NCBI GenBank assembly: GCA_023664705.1
Contig: JAMPFE010000002.1
Location: 1-64,000 of the forward strand
DNA: 64,000 nucleotides
Reading direction: 5' to 3'
Origin: Lachnospiraceae bacterium
GTDB lineage: Bacteria; Bacillota; Clostridia; Oscillospirales; Ruminococcaceae
The notes beneath the pieces were generated by a model. The model was not told where the DNA came from and made no database searches. It worked only from the letters and a program-made list of their open reading frames with translations. Each line of letters starts with the position of its first letter. The first letter of the stretch is position 1. This document shows, piece by piece, positions 15,745 through 24,585 of the stretch. The translations under genes and the position numbers were made by a program.

Positions 15745-16192
15745 AACAATTTTTCCTTTCAGAATATATTATTTTTTCAAGACCCCCGCGGCGGCTGCCG
15801 TGAAAGCCGATATTAAGAAGCATTTCCATTTGTTTGCCGTCGTGTACGTTTATCCGCACCGACGACGAGAGCATCTGCGCGCTCCATTTTTCGACGGCGC
15901 TGACAAGCTCGCTGCAGGCGTTTTTATCGGCATAATAATCATACACGGCGATTTCCGCTATTTCGGTATAACGCTCTTCAAACAGAGCGGTCACCTGCCT
16001 TGCGTGTATGTAACCGACGACGTTTCCCGAATGTACGGCGACAAATACAGCCTGCCCGGCGTCGGCAAGCGTGTTTTTGTAAACCGCTTCAACCCGGCTT
16101 TTCGTTATCGGCGAGCCGTAAAGACGTTCCTTCAGCTTGCGGAGCGCCGGGAAATCCGCTACGCTCGCGGGGCGAACCTTGTATTTAAACAT
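15737..16192 (-). CDS. GNAT-family N-acetyltransferase
   Basis: A 151-residue acetyltransferase-like protein. It starts VRPASVADFPALRKLKERLY as many GNAT proteins do, and has a central strand pattern AVFVAVHSGNVVGYIHAR followed by EIAEIAVYDYYADKNACSELVSAVEKWA-like helix. The motif A glycines are replaced (YYADKNACSELV), so coenzyme A binding is less certain than in a classic GNAT. It lies 10 nt after deoB and overlaps mrp by 8 nt. The substrate is unknown; it may be a divergent or non-catalytic member. Confidence 0.7.
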   Translation of the reverse strand: MFKYKVRPASVADFPALRKLKERLYGSPITKSRVEAVYKNTLADAGQAVFVAVHSGNVVGYIHARQVTALFEERYTEIAEIAVYDYYADKNACSELVSAVEKWSAQMLSSSVRINVHDGKQMEMLLNIGFHGSRRGGLEKIIYSERKNCYE

Positions 16193-16202
16193 CGCGTTCC
16201 TC

Positions 16203-17366
16203 TTACCCTACGATATCCGCCGCGAAGCTCCTGCCGTCGACCTTGCCGTCAACACCGAGCAGCTCGAGCACGGCGGCTCCTATATCGCCGAAGCAAGCTC
16301 TCGTGCCGAGATTTACGGGCTTTATGCCCTTGCCGTAAACCAGCACGGGGATATATTCTCTTGTGTGGTCGGTGCCGCTGTGGCACGGGTCGCAGCCGTG
16401 GTCGGCGGTGATGATAACAACGTCGTCGGGGAGCATTTTCTCCATAAAATCTCCCAGCCAGCCGTCGAACTCGTTCAGAGCGTTGGCGTAGCCGAGCGGG
16501 TCGCGGCGGTGTCCGTACTGCATATCGAAATCCACGAGATTGGTAAAGCAAAGCCCGTTGAGATCATCTCTTCTCTGCACGCGGGATGTCTCGTTCATAT
16601 CATATACGTTGCCGATAACGCGGTTGAAATGCTCCACTCCCCTGCCCGCGAAGATGTCGTATATCTTGCCGATACCGACGACCTCTTTTCCCGCGCGCGA
16701 AAGGATGTCAAGCATCGTATCGCGCGGCGGAGTAAGCGAGAAATCGTGGCGGCGCGGAGTGCGCGTATACGGATGCTCGCCCTCGAACGGGCGCGCGATA
16801 ACTCTTCCGACGGCGAAATCTCCCGTGAGTATTTCCCGGGCAATGCCGCAGTATTCATACAGCGTTTCCACGGGCACTACGTCCTCGTGAGCGGCGATCT
16901 GGAAAACGCTGTCCGCGGAGGTGTAGACGATGAGAGCGCCCGTTTCGACGTGCTCTTTTCCGTAATCGGCTATCACCTTGGTGCCCGAATACGGCTTATT
17001 GCAGAGGACTTTCCGACCCGTCGCTTCCTCGAATTTGTTTATTACCTCGGGCGGAAAGCCGTTCGGGAACGTCGGGAACGGCTTTTCGGAAACGCAGCCC
17101 GCTATTTCCCAGTGCCCCGTTGTGGTGTCCTTGCCCTTGGACTTCTCGGCGATGCGCATAAAAGCGCCCTCGGGGGCTTTCGCTTTTTCGCCGACGTTTA
17201 CGCCGTCTATGTTGAAAAGTCCCAGCTTTCGCATATTCGGCACGTTGAGCGTTCCCGTCTCAAAGCAGGAGCGGAGAGTGTTCGCGCCCTTGTCGCCGAA
17301 ATCGGCGGCGTCGGGCATCTCGCCTACGCCGAAGCTGTCGAGAACTATCAAAAATACCCGTTTCAT
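16203..17366 (-). CDS. deoB: Phosphopentomutase
   Basis: A 387-residue enzyme interconverting (deoxy)ribose 1-phosphate and 5-phosphate in nucleoside breakdown. Family marks: the N-terminal VFLIVLDSFGVGEMPDA with the metal-binding Asp, the phosphorylated Thr region KDTTTGHWE, and the metal site GADHGCDP-like (ITADHGCDPCHSGTDHTREY). Length fits the family (about 390). The start at 17366 is preceded by GGGGGAGGG at 5 nt; an earlier possible start inside the deoC end is not needed. It directly follows deoC (1 nt gap), so the two act together: DeoB supplies deoxyribose 5-phosphate which DeoC cleaves. Confidence 0.97.
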   Translation of the reverse strand: MKRVFLIVLDSFGVGEMPDAADFGDKGANTLRSCFETGTLNVPNMRKLGLFNIDGVNVGEKAKAPEGAFMRIAEKSKGKDTTTGHWEIAGCVSEKPFPTFPNGFPPEVINKFEEATGRKVLCNKPYSGTKVIADYGKEHVETGALIVYTSADSVFQIAAHEDVVPVETLYEYCGIAREILTGDFAVGRVIARPFEGEHPYTRTPRRHDFSLTPPRDTMLDILSRAGKEVVGIGKIYDIFAGRGVEHFNRVIGNVYDMNETSRVQRRDDLNGLCFTNLVDFDMQYGHRRDPLGYANALNEFDGWLGDFMEKMLPDDVVIITADHGCDPCHSGTDHTREYIPVLVYGKGIKPVNLGTRACFGDIGAAVLELLGVDGKVDGRSFAADIVG

Positions 17367-17367
17367 T

Positions 17368-18018
17368 CTATCCCTCCCCCGCAAGAAGCTTGACCGCGGA
17401 GCTTGTTCCGATGCGCTCGCAGCCCTCGTTCAGGAACATCTCGAGGTCGGATTTGGTCTTTACGCCGCCCGCAGCCTTTATTTTCACGTCCTTGCCGATA
17501 TGACGCTTGAAAAGACGTATATCCTCGATATTCGCGCCCGCCGTGCCGAAGCCCGTGGAGGTCTTGATATAATCGGCTTTCGCGTCGGTAACGCACTTGC
17601 AAAGCTCGATTTTCTCCTGCTCGGTAAGATAACAAGTCTCGATTATCACTTTCAGTATTTTGCAGCCGCAAGCAGCTTTAATATAGGCTATTTCGCGCTG
17701 TACCTCGGGGAATTTCCCGTCCTTGACCCAACCGAGGTTTATCACCATATCTATCTCATCGACACCGTTTTGTACCGCGTCGCGTGCTTCGGCGCATTTA
17801 ACGGCGGTCGTGGAGTAACCGAGCGGAAAGCCTATCACTGTGCAGATGTTCAGTTCGGGAAAGTGTTTGCGCGCGAATTTCACATAGCTTGCGGGTATGC
17901 ATACACTAGCCGTTTTGTACAGCAGCGCCTCCTTGCAAAGCTTGCTTATCTCCTCTTCGGTCGCCGTGGCTCGGAGAAGAGTGTGGTCGATATGCGGAAA
18001 TATCTCCGAATTATCCAT
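17368..18018 (-). CDS. deoC: Deoxyribose-phosphate aldolase
   Basis: A 216-residue class I aldolase that splits 2-deoxyribose 5-phosphate into glyceraldehyde 3-phosphate and acetaldehyde. Visible marks: HTLLRATAT near the start, VIGFPLGYST, VDEIDMVINLGWV, KVIIETCYL, the KTSTGF motif, and KIKAAGGVKT; two of these hold the reactive lysines. The start at 18018 follows AAGGGTGA and overlaps the end of the GH3 gene by 8 nt, implying co-translation. With DeoB next to it, the pair handles deoxynucleosides as a carbon source. Confidence 0.97.
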   Translation of the reverse strand: MDNSEIFPHIDHTLLRATATEEEISKLCKEALLYKTASVCIPASYVKFARKHFPELNICTVIGFPLGYSTTAVKCAEARDAVQNGVDEIDMVINLGWVKDGKFPEVQREIAYIKAACGCKILKVIIETCYLTEQEKIELCKCVTDAKADYIKTSTGFGTAGANIEDIRLFKRHIGKDVKIKAAGGVKTKSDLEMFLNEGCERIGTSSAVKLLAGEG

Positions 18019-20836
18019 TATTATCACCCTTATCAAAGAATTTAAACGATTTCAGCGACAGCATACCGCTCGGCTGGAATTTCAGCTTTTTCATTCCGCA
18101 GAGCGGAGCGACGTCGGCGGTCACTGTGACAAAGCTTGTCATACTGCCCGTCGTCGGTATCTCGACAGTCGCGGCAAGCTCTCCCGTTTCAACGCAGAAT
18201 ATACGAAGAGTTGCGTTGGTCGCGGGATTTGACGCTGTTATCTCTATTACGCGCTCTTGGTTCAGCCTGCAATTTTCATAGCAGATGCTGCTTTGCCAAT
18301 CCTTCAGCAAGGCGTATTCGTTCAATGCCTTATCCGTAAGGAACTCAACGCCCGTATACTCCCACGAGCTCGCCGCGGGGACGGCTTTCGTAACGTCGAC
18401 GCCATTGTATTCCTCGGCATTGACGGTGATATCGGCTGTGCGCATAATGTCCGCCGAGGACGCACCGACCTGTATTTCGTACTGCCCGCCGAAAAGCGTA
18501 AAATCATTCTTGTTGATGTCCCACATGGCGAGCTCGTCAATGTCAAAGGACAGCGGCACGACGGCTGTTTCGCCCGCGGGGATATGCAGTCTGCGGAACG
18601 CTTTCAGCTCCTTTTTCGGCACGGCGCTCGAAAATCTCGGCGCGGAAACGTAAAGCTGCACCACCTCGTCCGAGGCGATGCTGCCGACGTTACGCAACTC
18701 GAAAACCACCTCGGCGCGCTCGCCCTTTTTGAACGCGGTTTTATTCAGCTTCAGCGCCCCGTAGCGGAACGCCGTGTACGTCAAGCCGTGACCGAACGGG
18801 AAAAGCGGCTCGCCCTCGTAATAGCGATAAGTACTTTCTGTGCGGATAAGATTATAATCCTTGATGCTGCCGAGCTCGCTTTCGGAGCTGTACCATGTCA
18901 CGGGGCAGCGTCCCGCGGGGGATATTTCTCCGAACAGCGTTCTCGCGACCGCTGCGCCCGTTTCGGGTCCCGAATGAGGCGTATGGAGCACGGCGCCGAA
19001 TCTGCCGTCGACCGCATACGGATAACCCGACACGAGGAATAACACGGCGTCCCCGTTTATGGAAAGTATCGCGTCGGCAAGCTCGCGCTGCCGCTTTGGA
19101 AGCTCCAGATGCTTTCTGTCAAAGCACTCGCGAGCGCCTATCATGGGGTTGTTTCCGCCGAAAAATACCGTGCTGCGCGCTTCGGTAACTATCCTGCGGA
19201 CCCTGTCGACGCCCGAATCGAACAGCTCAACGTCGAACAGGGAGCCGCGCGGCGGCTTGATCTTGTCGGAAACGGCTATCTCGCCGTTTTCCGTGATGTA
19301 CAGGAAGCGCTCCTGCCAGTTTTTCAGCCTGCACTCGCTGCCCATGCGCAAAAATGTGAACATTTCGTGAACATACCAGCCGTAGGGCTCGTCGGCAACG
19401 CATTTCAGCACGCCGCAGTCGCTGAGGAATTTCCCGTTATATTTCGATTTAAGCGACACCCTATCATCGCCCCACTCGTACAGCTCCAGCAGACAGCTCT
19501 CGGTGATAAGCGGCGCGTCGCATACGAACGTGCCGTCGTCGCCAACGGAGAAGTAAAAGCCGTTTTCGGCGTTGCGCAGCGCAATGACGTCGTTGCCCGT
19601 ATCATAACTGAGATTTTCCCTGCCGACAAGCGCGGTTATCGCGTCGAGTATGGTCGCGTTTCTCTCGGAGTAACCCGTGTACCAGTCGCGGAAGTTCATA
19701 TCCGCGTGCACCCCGACCACGGCGATACGCTCGTTCTTTTTGAGCGGCAGCGTCATTCGCTTGTTGCGCAGAAGGATTATTGCCTCCTCGGCGGCGCTTT
19801 TCGCCGTTTTTTGATATTCGCGGCAGCAGAGAAGATTTTGCGGGATATTATTGTACGGACAATCATCGTCGAATTCGCCGAGCAGAAATCTCGCCTTAAG
19901 AACGCCGAAAAGCGCGTTGTCGATATCGCTCTCGGTTATCAGACCCTCGTCGAGAGCCTTGCGCGCAGCCGTTTCCACAACGTCGCGCTCGTCTGTGATT
20001 ATGTCCGCGCCGCGGTTTTTGTATACTCTCGCAATGGTCTCGGTATGCGAGCTGTCGGTCTTGTGGCGCGTAACGTTCTCGATAAAATCCCAGCCGTCGG
20101 TAACGGAAAACAGCAAGCCCCACTTTTCCCTGCACTCCGTGAGCTCGGGATTGCACATAGCCTCGACGCCGTTTATCATATTGTACGAGGTCATAACGCT
20201 CCGAGCGCCGCCATTTTTCACGGGACGCCCGAACGCTTTCAGATAGTAGTCGTGCTTGAGCGCTATGGGTATCGAGGCGTTGTCGGAGGCTCTGTCCTCC
20301 TCGTGATTGTTGGCGTAGAAGTGCTTCAGCGTGGGTATCACGCGTGCGTATTTCTCGTCGCTGCCGTACATTCCTTTAGTATATGCCGCCGCCATTTCTC
20401 CCGTGAGGAACGGATCCTCGCCGTAGCCCTCCTCGGTCCTCCCCCAGCGCGGGTCGCGCTCGAGGTCGACGGTGGGCGCCCACAAGCACAGCGACGAATG
20501 CCCCTGCTTATTGTAGATGCGCGCTTCGACTCCCGCCGTTTCGCCCATGGCGCGCATAATTTCGGTATCGAACGTTGCCGCGAGACCGAACGGCTCGGGG
20601 AAAACGGTCGTCGGCAGCTCCGTTTCCGAGCCGCTCTCTCCCTTAAAACGGCAGACCAAGCCCCTTGCGGCTTCGCTGCCGATGTTGAACGCTTTTATTC
20701 CGAGTCTTGGTATCTCCTGCTGACGGCAGGTTATCAGCGACAGCTTTTCCTCGGGAGAAAGCTCCTCCAACAACGCTTTAACGCGCTCATCAAAGGTAAG
20801 CGAGGTGTCCCGAAAACGAAATTGCGGCAAAGACAT
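18011..20836 (-). CDS. GH3 glycoside hydrolase with inserted beta-trefoil-like domain
   Basis: A 941-residue cytoplasmic (no signal peptide) GH3 enzyme of the beta-glucosidase/xylosidase type. The N-terminal barrel includes WAPTVDLERDPRWGRTEEGYGEDP, LKHFYANNHEEDR and the nucleophile Asp247 in SVTDGWDF. The second domain is split by an insert at about 415-540 with fascin-like repeats (NGFYFSVGDDGTFV, NGKFLSDCGVL, ERFLYITENGEIA). A fibronectin-III-like domain (about 715-795) and a C-terminal carbohydrate-binding-like module (about 830-941) follow. The exact sugar is not evident. It overlaps deoC by 8 nt and lies 20 nt after the U32 gene, inside a long minus-strand run, an odd setting for a sugar hydrolase. 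Confidence 0.9.
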   Translation of the reverse strand: MSLPQFRFRDTSLTFDERVKALLEELSPEEKLSLITCRQQEIPRLGIKAFNIGSEAARGLVCRFKGESGSETELPTTVFPEPFGLAATFDTEIMRAMGETAGVEARIYNKQGHSSLCLWAPTVDLERDPRWGRTEEGYGEDPFLTGEMAAAYTKGMYGSDEKYARVIPTLKHFYANNHEEDRASDNASIPIALKHDYYLKAFGRPVKNGGARSVMTSYNMINGVEAMCNPELTECREKWGLLFSVTDGWDFIENVTRHKTDSSHTETIARVYKNRGADIITDERDVVETAARKALDEGLITESDIDNALFGVLKARFLLGEFDDDCPYNNIPQNLLCCREYQKTAKSAAEEAIILLRNKRMTLPLKKNERIAVVGVHADMNFRDWYTGYSERNATILDAITALVGRENLSYDTGNDVIALRNAENGFYFSVGDDGTFVCDAPLITESCLLELYEWGDDRVSLKSKYNGKFLSDCGVLKCVADEPYGWYVHEMFTFLRMGSECRLKNWQERFLYITENGEIAVSDKIKPPRGSLFDVELFDSGVDRVRRIVTEARSTVFFGGNNPMIGARECFDRKHLELPKRQRELADAILSINGDAVLFLVSGYPYAVDGRFGAVLHTPHSGPETGAAVARTLFGEISPAGRCPVTWYSSESELGSIKDYNLIRTESTYRYYEGEPLFPFGHGLTYTAFRYGALKLNKTAFKKGERAEVVFELRNVGSIASDEVVQLYVSAPRFSSAVPKKELKAFRRLHIPAGETAVVPLSFDIDELAMWDINKNDFTLFGGQYEIQVGASSADIMRTADITVNAEEYNGVDVTKAVPAASSWEYTGVEFLTDKALNEYALLKDWQSSICYENCRLNQERVIEITASNPATNATLRIFCVETGELAATVEIPTTGSMTSFVTVTADVAPLCGMKKLKFQPSGMLSLKSFKFFDKGDNNG

Positions 20837-20856
20837 AATATCTTCCTTTCAGTTAA

Positions 20857-22113
20857 TTACAGCTTTTTTCTTAATAAAGAGTGCGCGGGAACGACGATAT
20901 CCGACGGAACGGTGAGCTTGCTCATGGCGTGGCGGGCGACGTCGATCTCCTCCATATCCGCGTTGAACATCTTCGCGGGCGCGAATTTTATCGGCTCGCG
21001 GTTCGGCGCGAGTATTTCCAGCTCGTCGGACAGCGTGAAATAGTTCCGCGTCGTTAAGTACATTGTGCCGTTTTCGCACTTGTCGACGGTCGCGACGAAA
21101 TCATAATCGCGGATATAGCCGCTGTCCGTAAAATACTGCCCGCCGTTGGTTATTTCATCGGGATTTTGCGAGCCGCTGCCCTCGTTGGGATGTCCGTAGA
21201 AAAAGCCCGTGCAATAGGGGCGGTGGCTTATCTTGTTCACTTCGTCAAGCACCCACGCGGGCGGCTTTTCTCCGAGCAGGGCGCAGTCCAGAGCAACTCT
21301 GTAGGCGTTGGTGGTGAGCGCTGTGTAGTAAGCCGACTTCGCTCTCCCCTCGATTTTAAGGCTTGTCACGCCCGCGTCAAGGAGGTCGTCAAGGTGCTCT
21401 ATCATACACATATCGCGCGCGTTGAGGATAAACGTTCCCTTTTCGTCCTCGAAAATCTTGTAAAACTCGTTCGGGCGCTTTTCCTCCATAAGGTAATATC
21501 CCCAGCGGCAGGGCTGAGCGCACTCGCCGCGGTTGGCGTTTCTTCCCGTGAGGTACTCGGAAATGAGGCAGCGCCCCGAAAAGCTCACGCACATCGCGCC
21601 GTGTACAAAGGTCTCTATCTCCATATCCTCGGGAATGTTCTTGCGGATAGTCCGTATGTTTCCGAGGTCGACCTCGCGAGCCAACACAACGCGACAAACT
21701 CCCATTTTGTACAGTTCGAGAGCCGTCTTGTAATTTGTGACCCCCGTCTGCGTGGACGCGTGGACGGCAAGCCGCGGGGCGTGCTCTTTTATCATTGAGA
21801 TCACGCCGATATCGGCGGCGATCGCCGCGTCGACGCCGCTTTCGTCGGCGGCGCGTATAAACTCGGGAAAGCGCTCTACCTCGTCGTTCGCGGGGACGGT
21901 GTTGCAGGCGATGTAGACCTTTACGCCTCTTTCGTGCGCGGTCTGCACGGCTTTGAACAGCTCCTCCGTGCCGAAATTTTTTGCTCCCGCTCTCATGCCG
22001 AACTCCTTGCCCGCAAGGTAGACCGCGTCCGCGCCGTAATCAAGCGCCGACAGCAGACACTCCCCGTCACCCGCGGGAGCAAGCAGCTCGGCTTTCAAAT
22101 CCTTACTCTCCAT
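20857..22113 (-). CDS. trhP: U32-family peptidase homologue, tRNA hydroxylation protein TrhP-like
   Basis: A 418-residue U32 protein. It begins ELLAPAGDGECLLSALDYGADAVYLAG, as in YrrN/YrrO/TrhP, and carries the U32 signature FVHGAMCVSFSGRCLIS followed by NRGECAQPCRW with Fe-S cluster cysteines. Members of this group are now linked to prephenate-dependent 5-hydroxyuridine formation at tRNA wobble position 34 rather than to proteolysis. Start ATG at 22113 follows GGAGGAAA and overlaps the end of mltG by 11 nt. In Bacillus the mltG homologue (yrrL) is also close to yrrN-yrrO, which supports the assignment. Confidence 0.9.
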   Translation of the reverse strand: MESKDLKAELLAPAGDGECLLSALDYGADAVYLAGKEFGMRAGAKNFGTEELFKAVQTAHERGVKVYIACNTVPANDEVERFPEFIRAADESGVDAAIAADIGVISMIKEHAPRLAVHASTQTGVTNYKTALELYKMGVCRVVLAREVDLGNIRTIRKNIPEDMEIETFVHGAMCVSFSGRCLISEYLTGRNANRGECAQPCRWGYYLMEEKRPNEFYKIFEDEKGTFILNARDMCMIEHLDDLLDAGVTSLKIEGRAKSAYYTALTTNAYRVALDCALLGEKPPAWVLDEVNKISHRPYCTGFFYGHPNEGSGSQNPDEITNGGQYFTDSGYIRDYDFVATVDKCENGTMYLTTRNYFTLSDELEILAPNREPIKFAPAKMFNADMEEIDVARHAMSKLTVPSDIVVPAHSLLRKKL

Positions 22114-23503
22114 TTTCCTCCATATCCAGCTGCCGAACGTATTCAACGTTCTCGTCGTGACCCTCGGCGGTTCTCGCGTAGTAGAAGTCGCCCGCCTTGC
22201 TTGCCACAAAGTAGTAATATTCCGTATCGGCGGGATAAAGCGCGGCGTTAATCGCGTCAAGTCCGGGATTGCAGATAGCGCCCGCGGGCAGCCCCTCGCA
22301 CTTGTAGGTGTCGTAAGCGTCAATAACAGCCTGCATCTTGGCGCTGTTAGAGGAGGTTATCTTCGGCTTGATGACCTCGTCGATATAGGTGTAGGTGGTA
22401 TCGGACTGAAGCTGAGGATACGTCTCGGGGTCGTTCAGGCGGTTGTGGAATACCGACGATACCATAGCCATGCTCTCCGCGCTGTTGCCCTCCCATTGAA
22501 TGAGCGAGGCGAGCCTTATCGTTTCGTCAAGGGTAAGCCCGAGCTCCTCCATACGCGCGCGCATGCTTCGGGTGATCTGGGTCTCAAAATGCTCGAACAT
22601 CTTATCGGCAGCGCTCTGCGCGTACTTTTCGGTATTGAAATTGGGGTATTTTTTCATATCGTCGATGACGTAGAACTGATATGTGTCGGGGAAAATATAG
22701 CCCTCCAGCATATTAAGACGATTGGGGTCGGCGGCAATGCCCTCCTCGAAGTCGTATTTATTAAGCTTTGCCTTATAGCAAGCCTCAAAATCAACCGCGC
22801 GGCATACCAGATTTTCCTCGAGCAGCCTGCCTATCTCCGCGGCGGTAAGTCCCTCGGGTATCGCGACGTCGACCGTTTTCGTGTAGGTTTTTGCGGTTTT
22901 CAGAGTTGACAGAAGATCGTTGTAGCTCATATTCGACGAGAGCGTATAGATGCCGTCCAGAAAGCCCGACTCCTGATCGGTGAGCTTCATGTAGGTTTTC
23001 ATCAGCGACGGCATATCGATAACTCCCGCCGCGTGCAGATTGTCGATGATCTCGTTAACGCCCATAGAGGAATTTATCTCGAACTCCGTCTGGCGGTTCG
23101 GCTTTGAAAGCCCCGTTATATCGCGCATAGCGCCGATGACCTTTACCGACGCCATAACGCCCAGCGCCAGCGCTCCGACCGACAGCAGCACGCCGAGAAA
23201 TATCTGTCCCATTGTGCGGGTATGGTTTATCTGTTTTTTCTTGTGCTTTCTTTTGCGCTTGTGAACGGGATTTTCGGCGGGAGGATAATCATCCTCGGGC
23301 AGCCCGCCGCTCATGGAGTCCATAAGGAGCGTTTTGGACATATCGTCCGCGGAATTAAGCTCGATAAACTCCTCGCGCGGAGTGATGCCGTGATTTTCGC
23401 CGTCCGAAATCTTGGGCAGCTGTATGCTGTCCATTTCCCGAGTCATGTCGTCATAATGTTCTTCTTCAAATTCCTCGTTATTTTCAAAACGTTTTTCGTC
23501 CAT
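22103..23503 (-). CDS. mltG: Endolytic murein transglycosylase
   Basis: A 466-residue membrane-anchored lytic transglycosylase that cuts nascent peptidoglycan strands. It has a charged cytoplasmic N-terminus of about 95 residues with a KRKRKHKKK patch, one membrane segment (about 98-122), a LysM-like region (EGLTAAEIGRLLEENLV), and the YceG catalytic domain with LEGYIFPDTYQF, LASLIQWEGNS (catalytic Glu region), VSSVFHNRLN, LQSDTTYTY and the GLPAGAICNPGLDAI ending. It directly follows the MTHFS gene (no gap) and overlaps the U32 gene. Confidence 0.95.
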   Translation of the reverse strand: MDEKRFENNEEFEEEHYDDMTREMDSIQLPKISDGENHGITPREEFIELNSADDMSKTLLMDSMSGGLPEDDYPPAENPVHKRKRKHKKKQINHTRTMGQIFLGVLLSVGALALGVMASVKVIGAMRDITGLSKPNRQTEFEINSSMGVNEIIDNLHAAGVIDMPSLMKTYMKLTDQESGFLDGIYTLSSNMSYNDLLSTLKTAKTYTKTVDVAIPEGLTAAEIGRLLEENLVCRAVDFEACYKAKLNKYDFEEGIAADPNRLNMLEGYIFPDTYQFYVIDDMKKYPNFNTEKYAQSAADKMFEHFETQITRSMRARMEELGLTLDETIRLASLIQWEGNSAESMAMVSSVFHNRLNDPETYPQLQSDTTYTYIDEVIKPKITSSNSAKMQAVIDAYDTYKCEGLPAGAICNPGLDAINAALYPADTEYYYFVASKAGDFYYARTAEGHDENVEYVRQLDMEENGE

Positions 23504-24052
23504 TTATACGACCTCCGTCAATTGCCTGTCAAATATTGTAAAATCGGTTCTTTTATCATGCGGCTCGGCGGGAACTTCTCTTTTAAACGCCCGATAACAA
23601 ATTACCACGCTTTTGCCGACAAAGCCGCTCAAAAATCTGTCGTAATATCCGCGCCCGTACCCGAGCCTGAGTCCGCTGCCGTCGGCGCAAAGCGCGGGCA
23701 CGACGCAAAGCGTGCTTTCATCGGCAAGGGCGGGGCTGTCTGTCGGCGGCTCGTCTATCCCGAACCGCCCCTTTTTGAGCTCGGAAACGCTGTTTATATG
23801 ATAGAATGACAGCTCCGTATCGCCGCTTACGGGCAGCGCGACGGGGATTTTCTTGTCAAGGCAGTACGCGATAACCCGCCGCGTATCGACCTCGATTTCC
23901 GTCGAAGCGTAGGTAAAGACCGAGCCCGCCTTGTCAAGCAACGGCTTCAGCTGCATAAAAATATCCTCGTCGGCAGCGTTTTTTGCCGCCTTGTCCATTG
24001 CCCTGCGCCGCTCGATAAGCTCCCGCCTGAGCGCCCGCTTTAATTCGCGCAT
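23504..24052 (-). CDS. 5-formyltetrahydrofolate cyclo-ligase
   Basis: A 182-residue enzyme that converts 5-formyl-THF to methenyl-THF with ATP. It has the N-terminal basic helix (LKRALRRELIERRRAM), the phosphate-binding GRFGIDEPP, and the signature LRLGYGRGYYDRFLSG followed by a C-terminal PHDKRTDFTI. Length is typical. It overlaps the DJ-1 gene upstream by 13 nt and abuts mltG, all in one minus-strand run starting with tmk. The neighbour tmk makes dTMP phosphates, so folate and thymidylate functions are near each other. Confidence 0.95.
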   Translation of the reverse strand: MRELKRALRRELIERRRAMDKAAKNAADEDIFMQLKPLLDKAGSVFTYASTEIEVDTRRVIAYCLDKKIPVALPVSGDTELSFYHINSVSELKKGRFGIDEPPTDSPALADESTLCVVPALCADGSGLRLGYGRGYYDRFLSGFVGKSVVICYRAFKREVPAEPHDKRTDFTIFDRQLTEVV

Positions 24053-24585
24053 TGTATAGCCGCGCGAACGCTGTCGGATTCCGCTTTGCCGCGAAGTACC
24101 TTTATAAGCTCCAGACCGAATTCAACAGCCATACCCGCGCCCGCGGCCGTGGTGAAAATGCCGTCCGTAACGACCTTTTTATCGGATATTTTCGCGCCCG
24201 TAAGGAATTTCTCGAAGCCCAGGAAGCAGATAGCCTCCTTGCCGTCCAGCAAGCCCTTCTTGCCGAGTATCGACGGCGCGGCGCAGATAGCGCCGATGGG
24301 GATATTGTTTTTCACGCAATAATCGATAGACGCCTGAACCACGGAATTAGCCTCTATATTCAGCGTTCCGGGCATGCCGCCGGGCAGCACTATCATCTCA
24401 AGGCGCTCGTCCAGTTCGACCTGCATATCGGTCATATCGCACAGCACGGGCACGCCGTGAGAGCTTTTCACGGCGTCGTTCTTTATACCTACCGTCACCA
24501 CGTTAAGCCCCGCGCGGCGAAGCATATCAATAGGCGCTATAGCCTCCGTTTCCTCAAATCCGTCAGCCAAAAAAATGTAGATCAT
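24040..24585 (-). CDS. DJ-1/PfpI family protein (YajL/ThiJ-like)
   Basis: A 181-residue DJ-1 family member. The fold starts MIYIFLADGFEETEAIAPIDMLRRAG with the conserved Glu15 region, and the nucleophile elbow AICAAP near residue 100 contains the reactive Cys. The C-terminal DGIFTTAAGAGMAVEFGLELI closes the domain. Proposed activities in the family include deglycase or glyoxalase functions and chaperone roles; none can be chosen here. It overlaps both neighbours by a few nucleotides (ATGA with the DUF2156 gene), so it is part of the tmk run. Confidence 0.92.
   Translation of the reverse strand: MIYIFLADGFEETEAIAPIDMLRRAGLNVVTVGIKNDAVKSSHGVPVLCDMTDMQVELDERLEMIVLPGGMPGTLNIEANSVVQASIDYCVKNNIPIGAICAAPSILGKKGLLDGKEAICFLGFEKFLTGAKISDKKVVTDGIFTTAAGAGMAVEFGLELIKVLRGKAESDSVRAAIQCAN

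Noticed and set aside
19109..21043. 644-codon plus-strand open frame opposite the GH3 and U32 genes
   Set aside because: It spans two well-supported minus-strand genes and has no recognisable domain.
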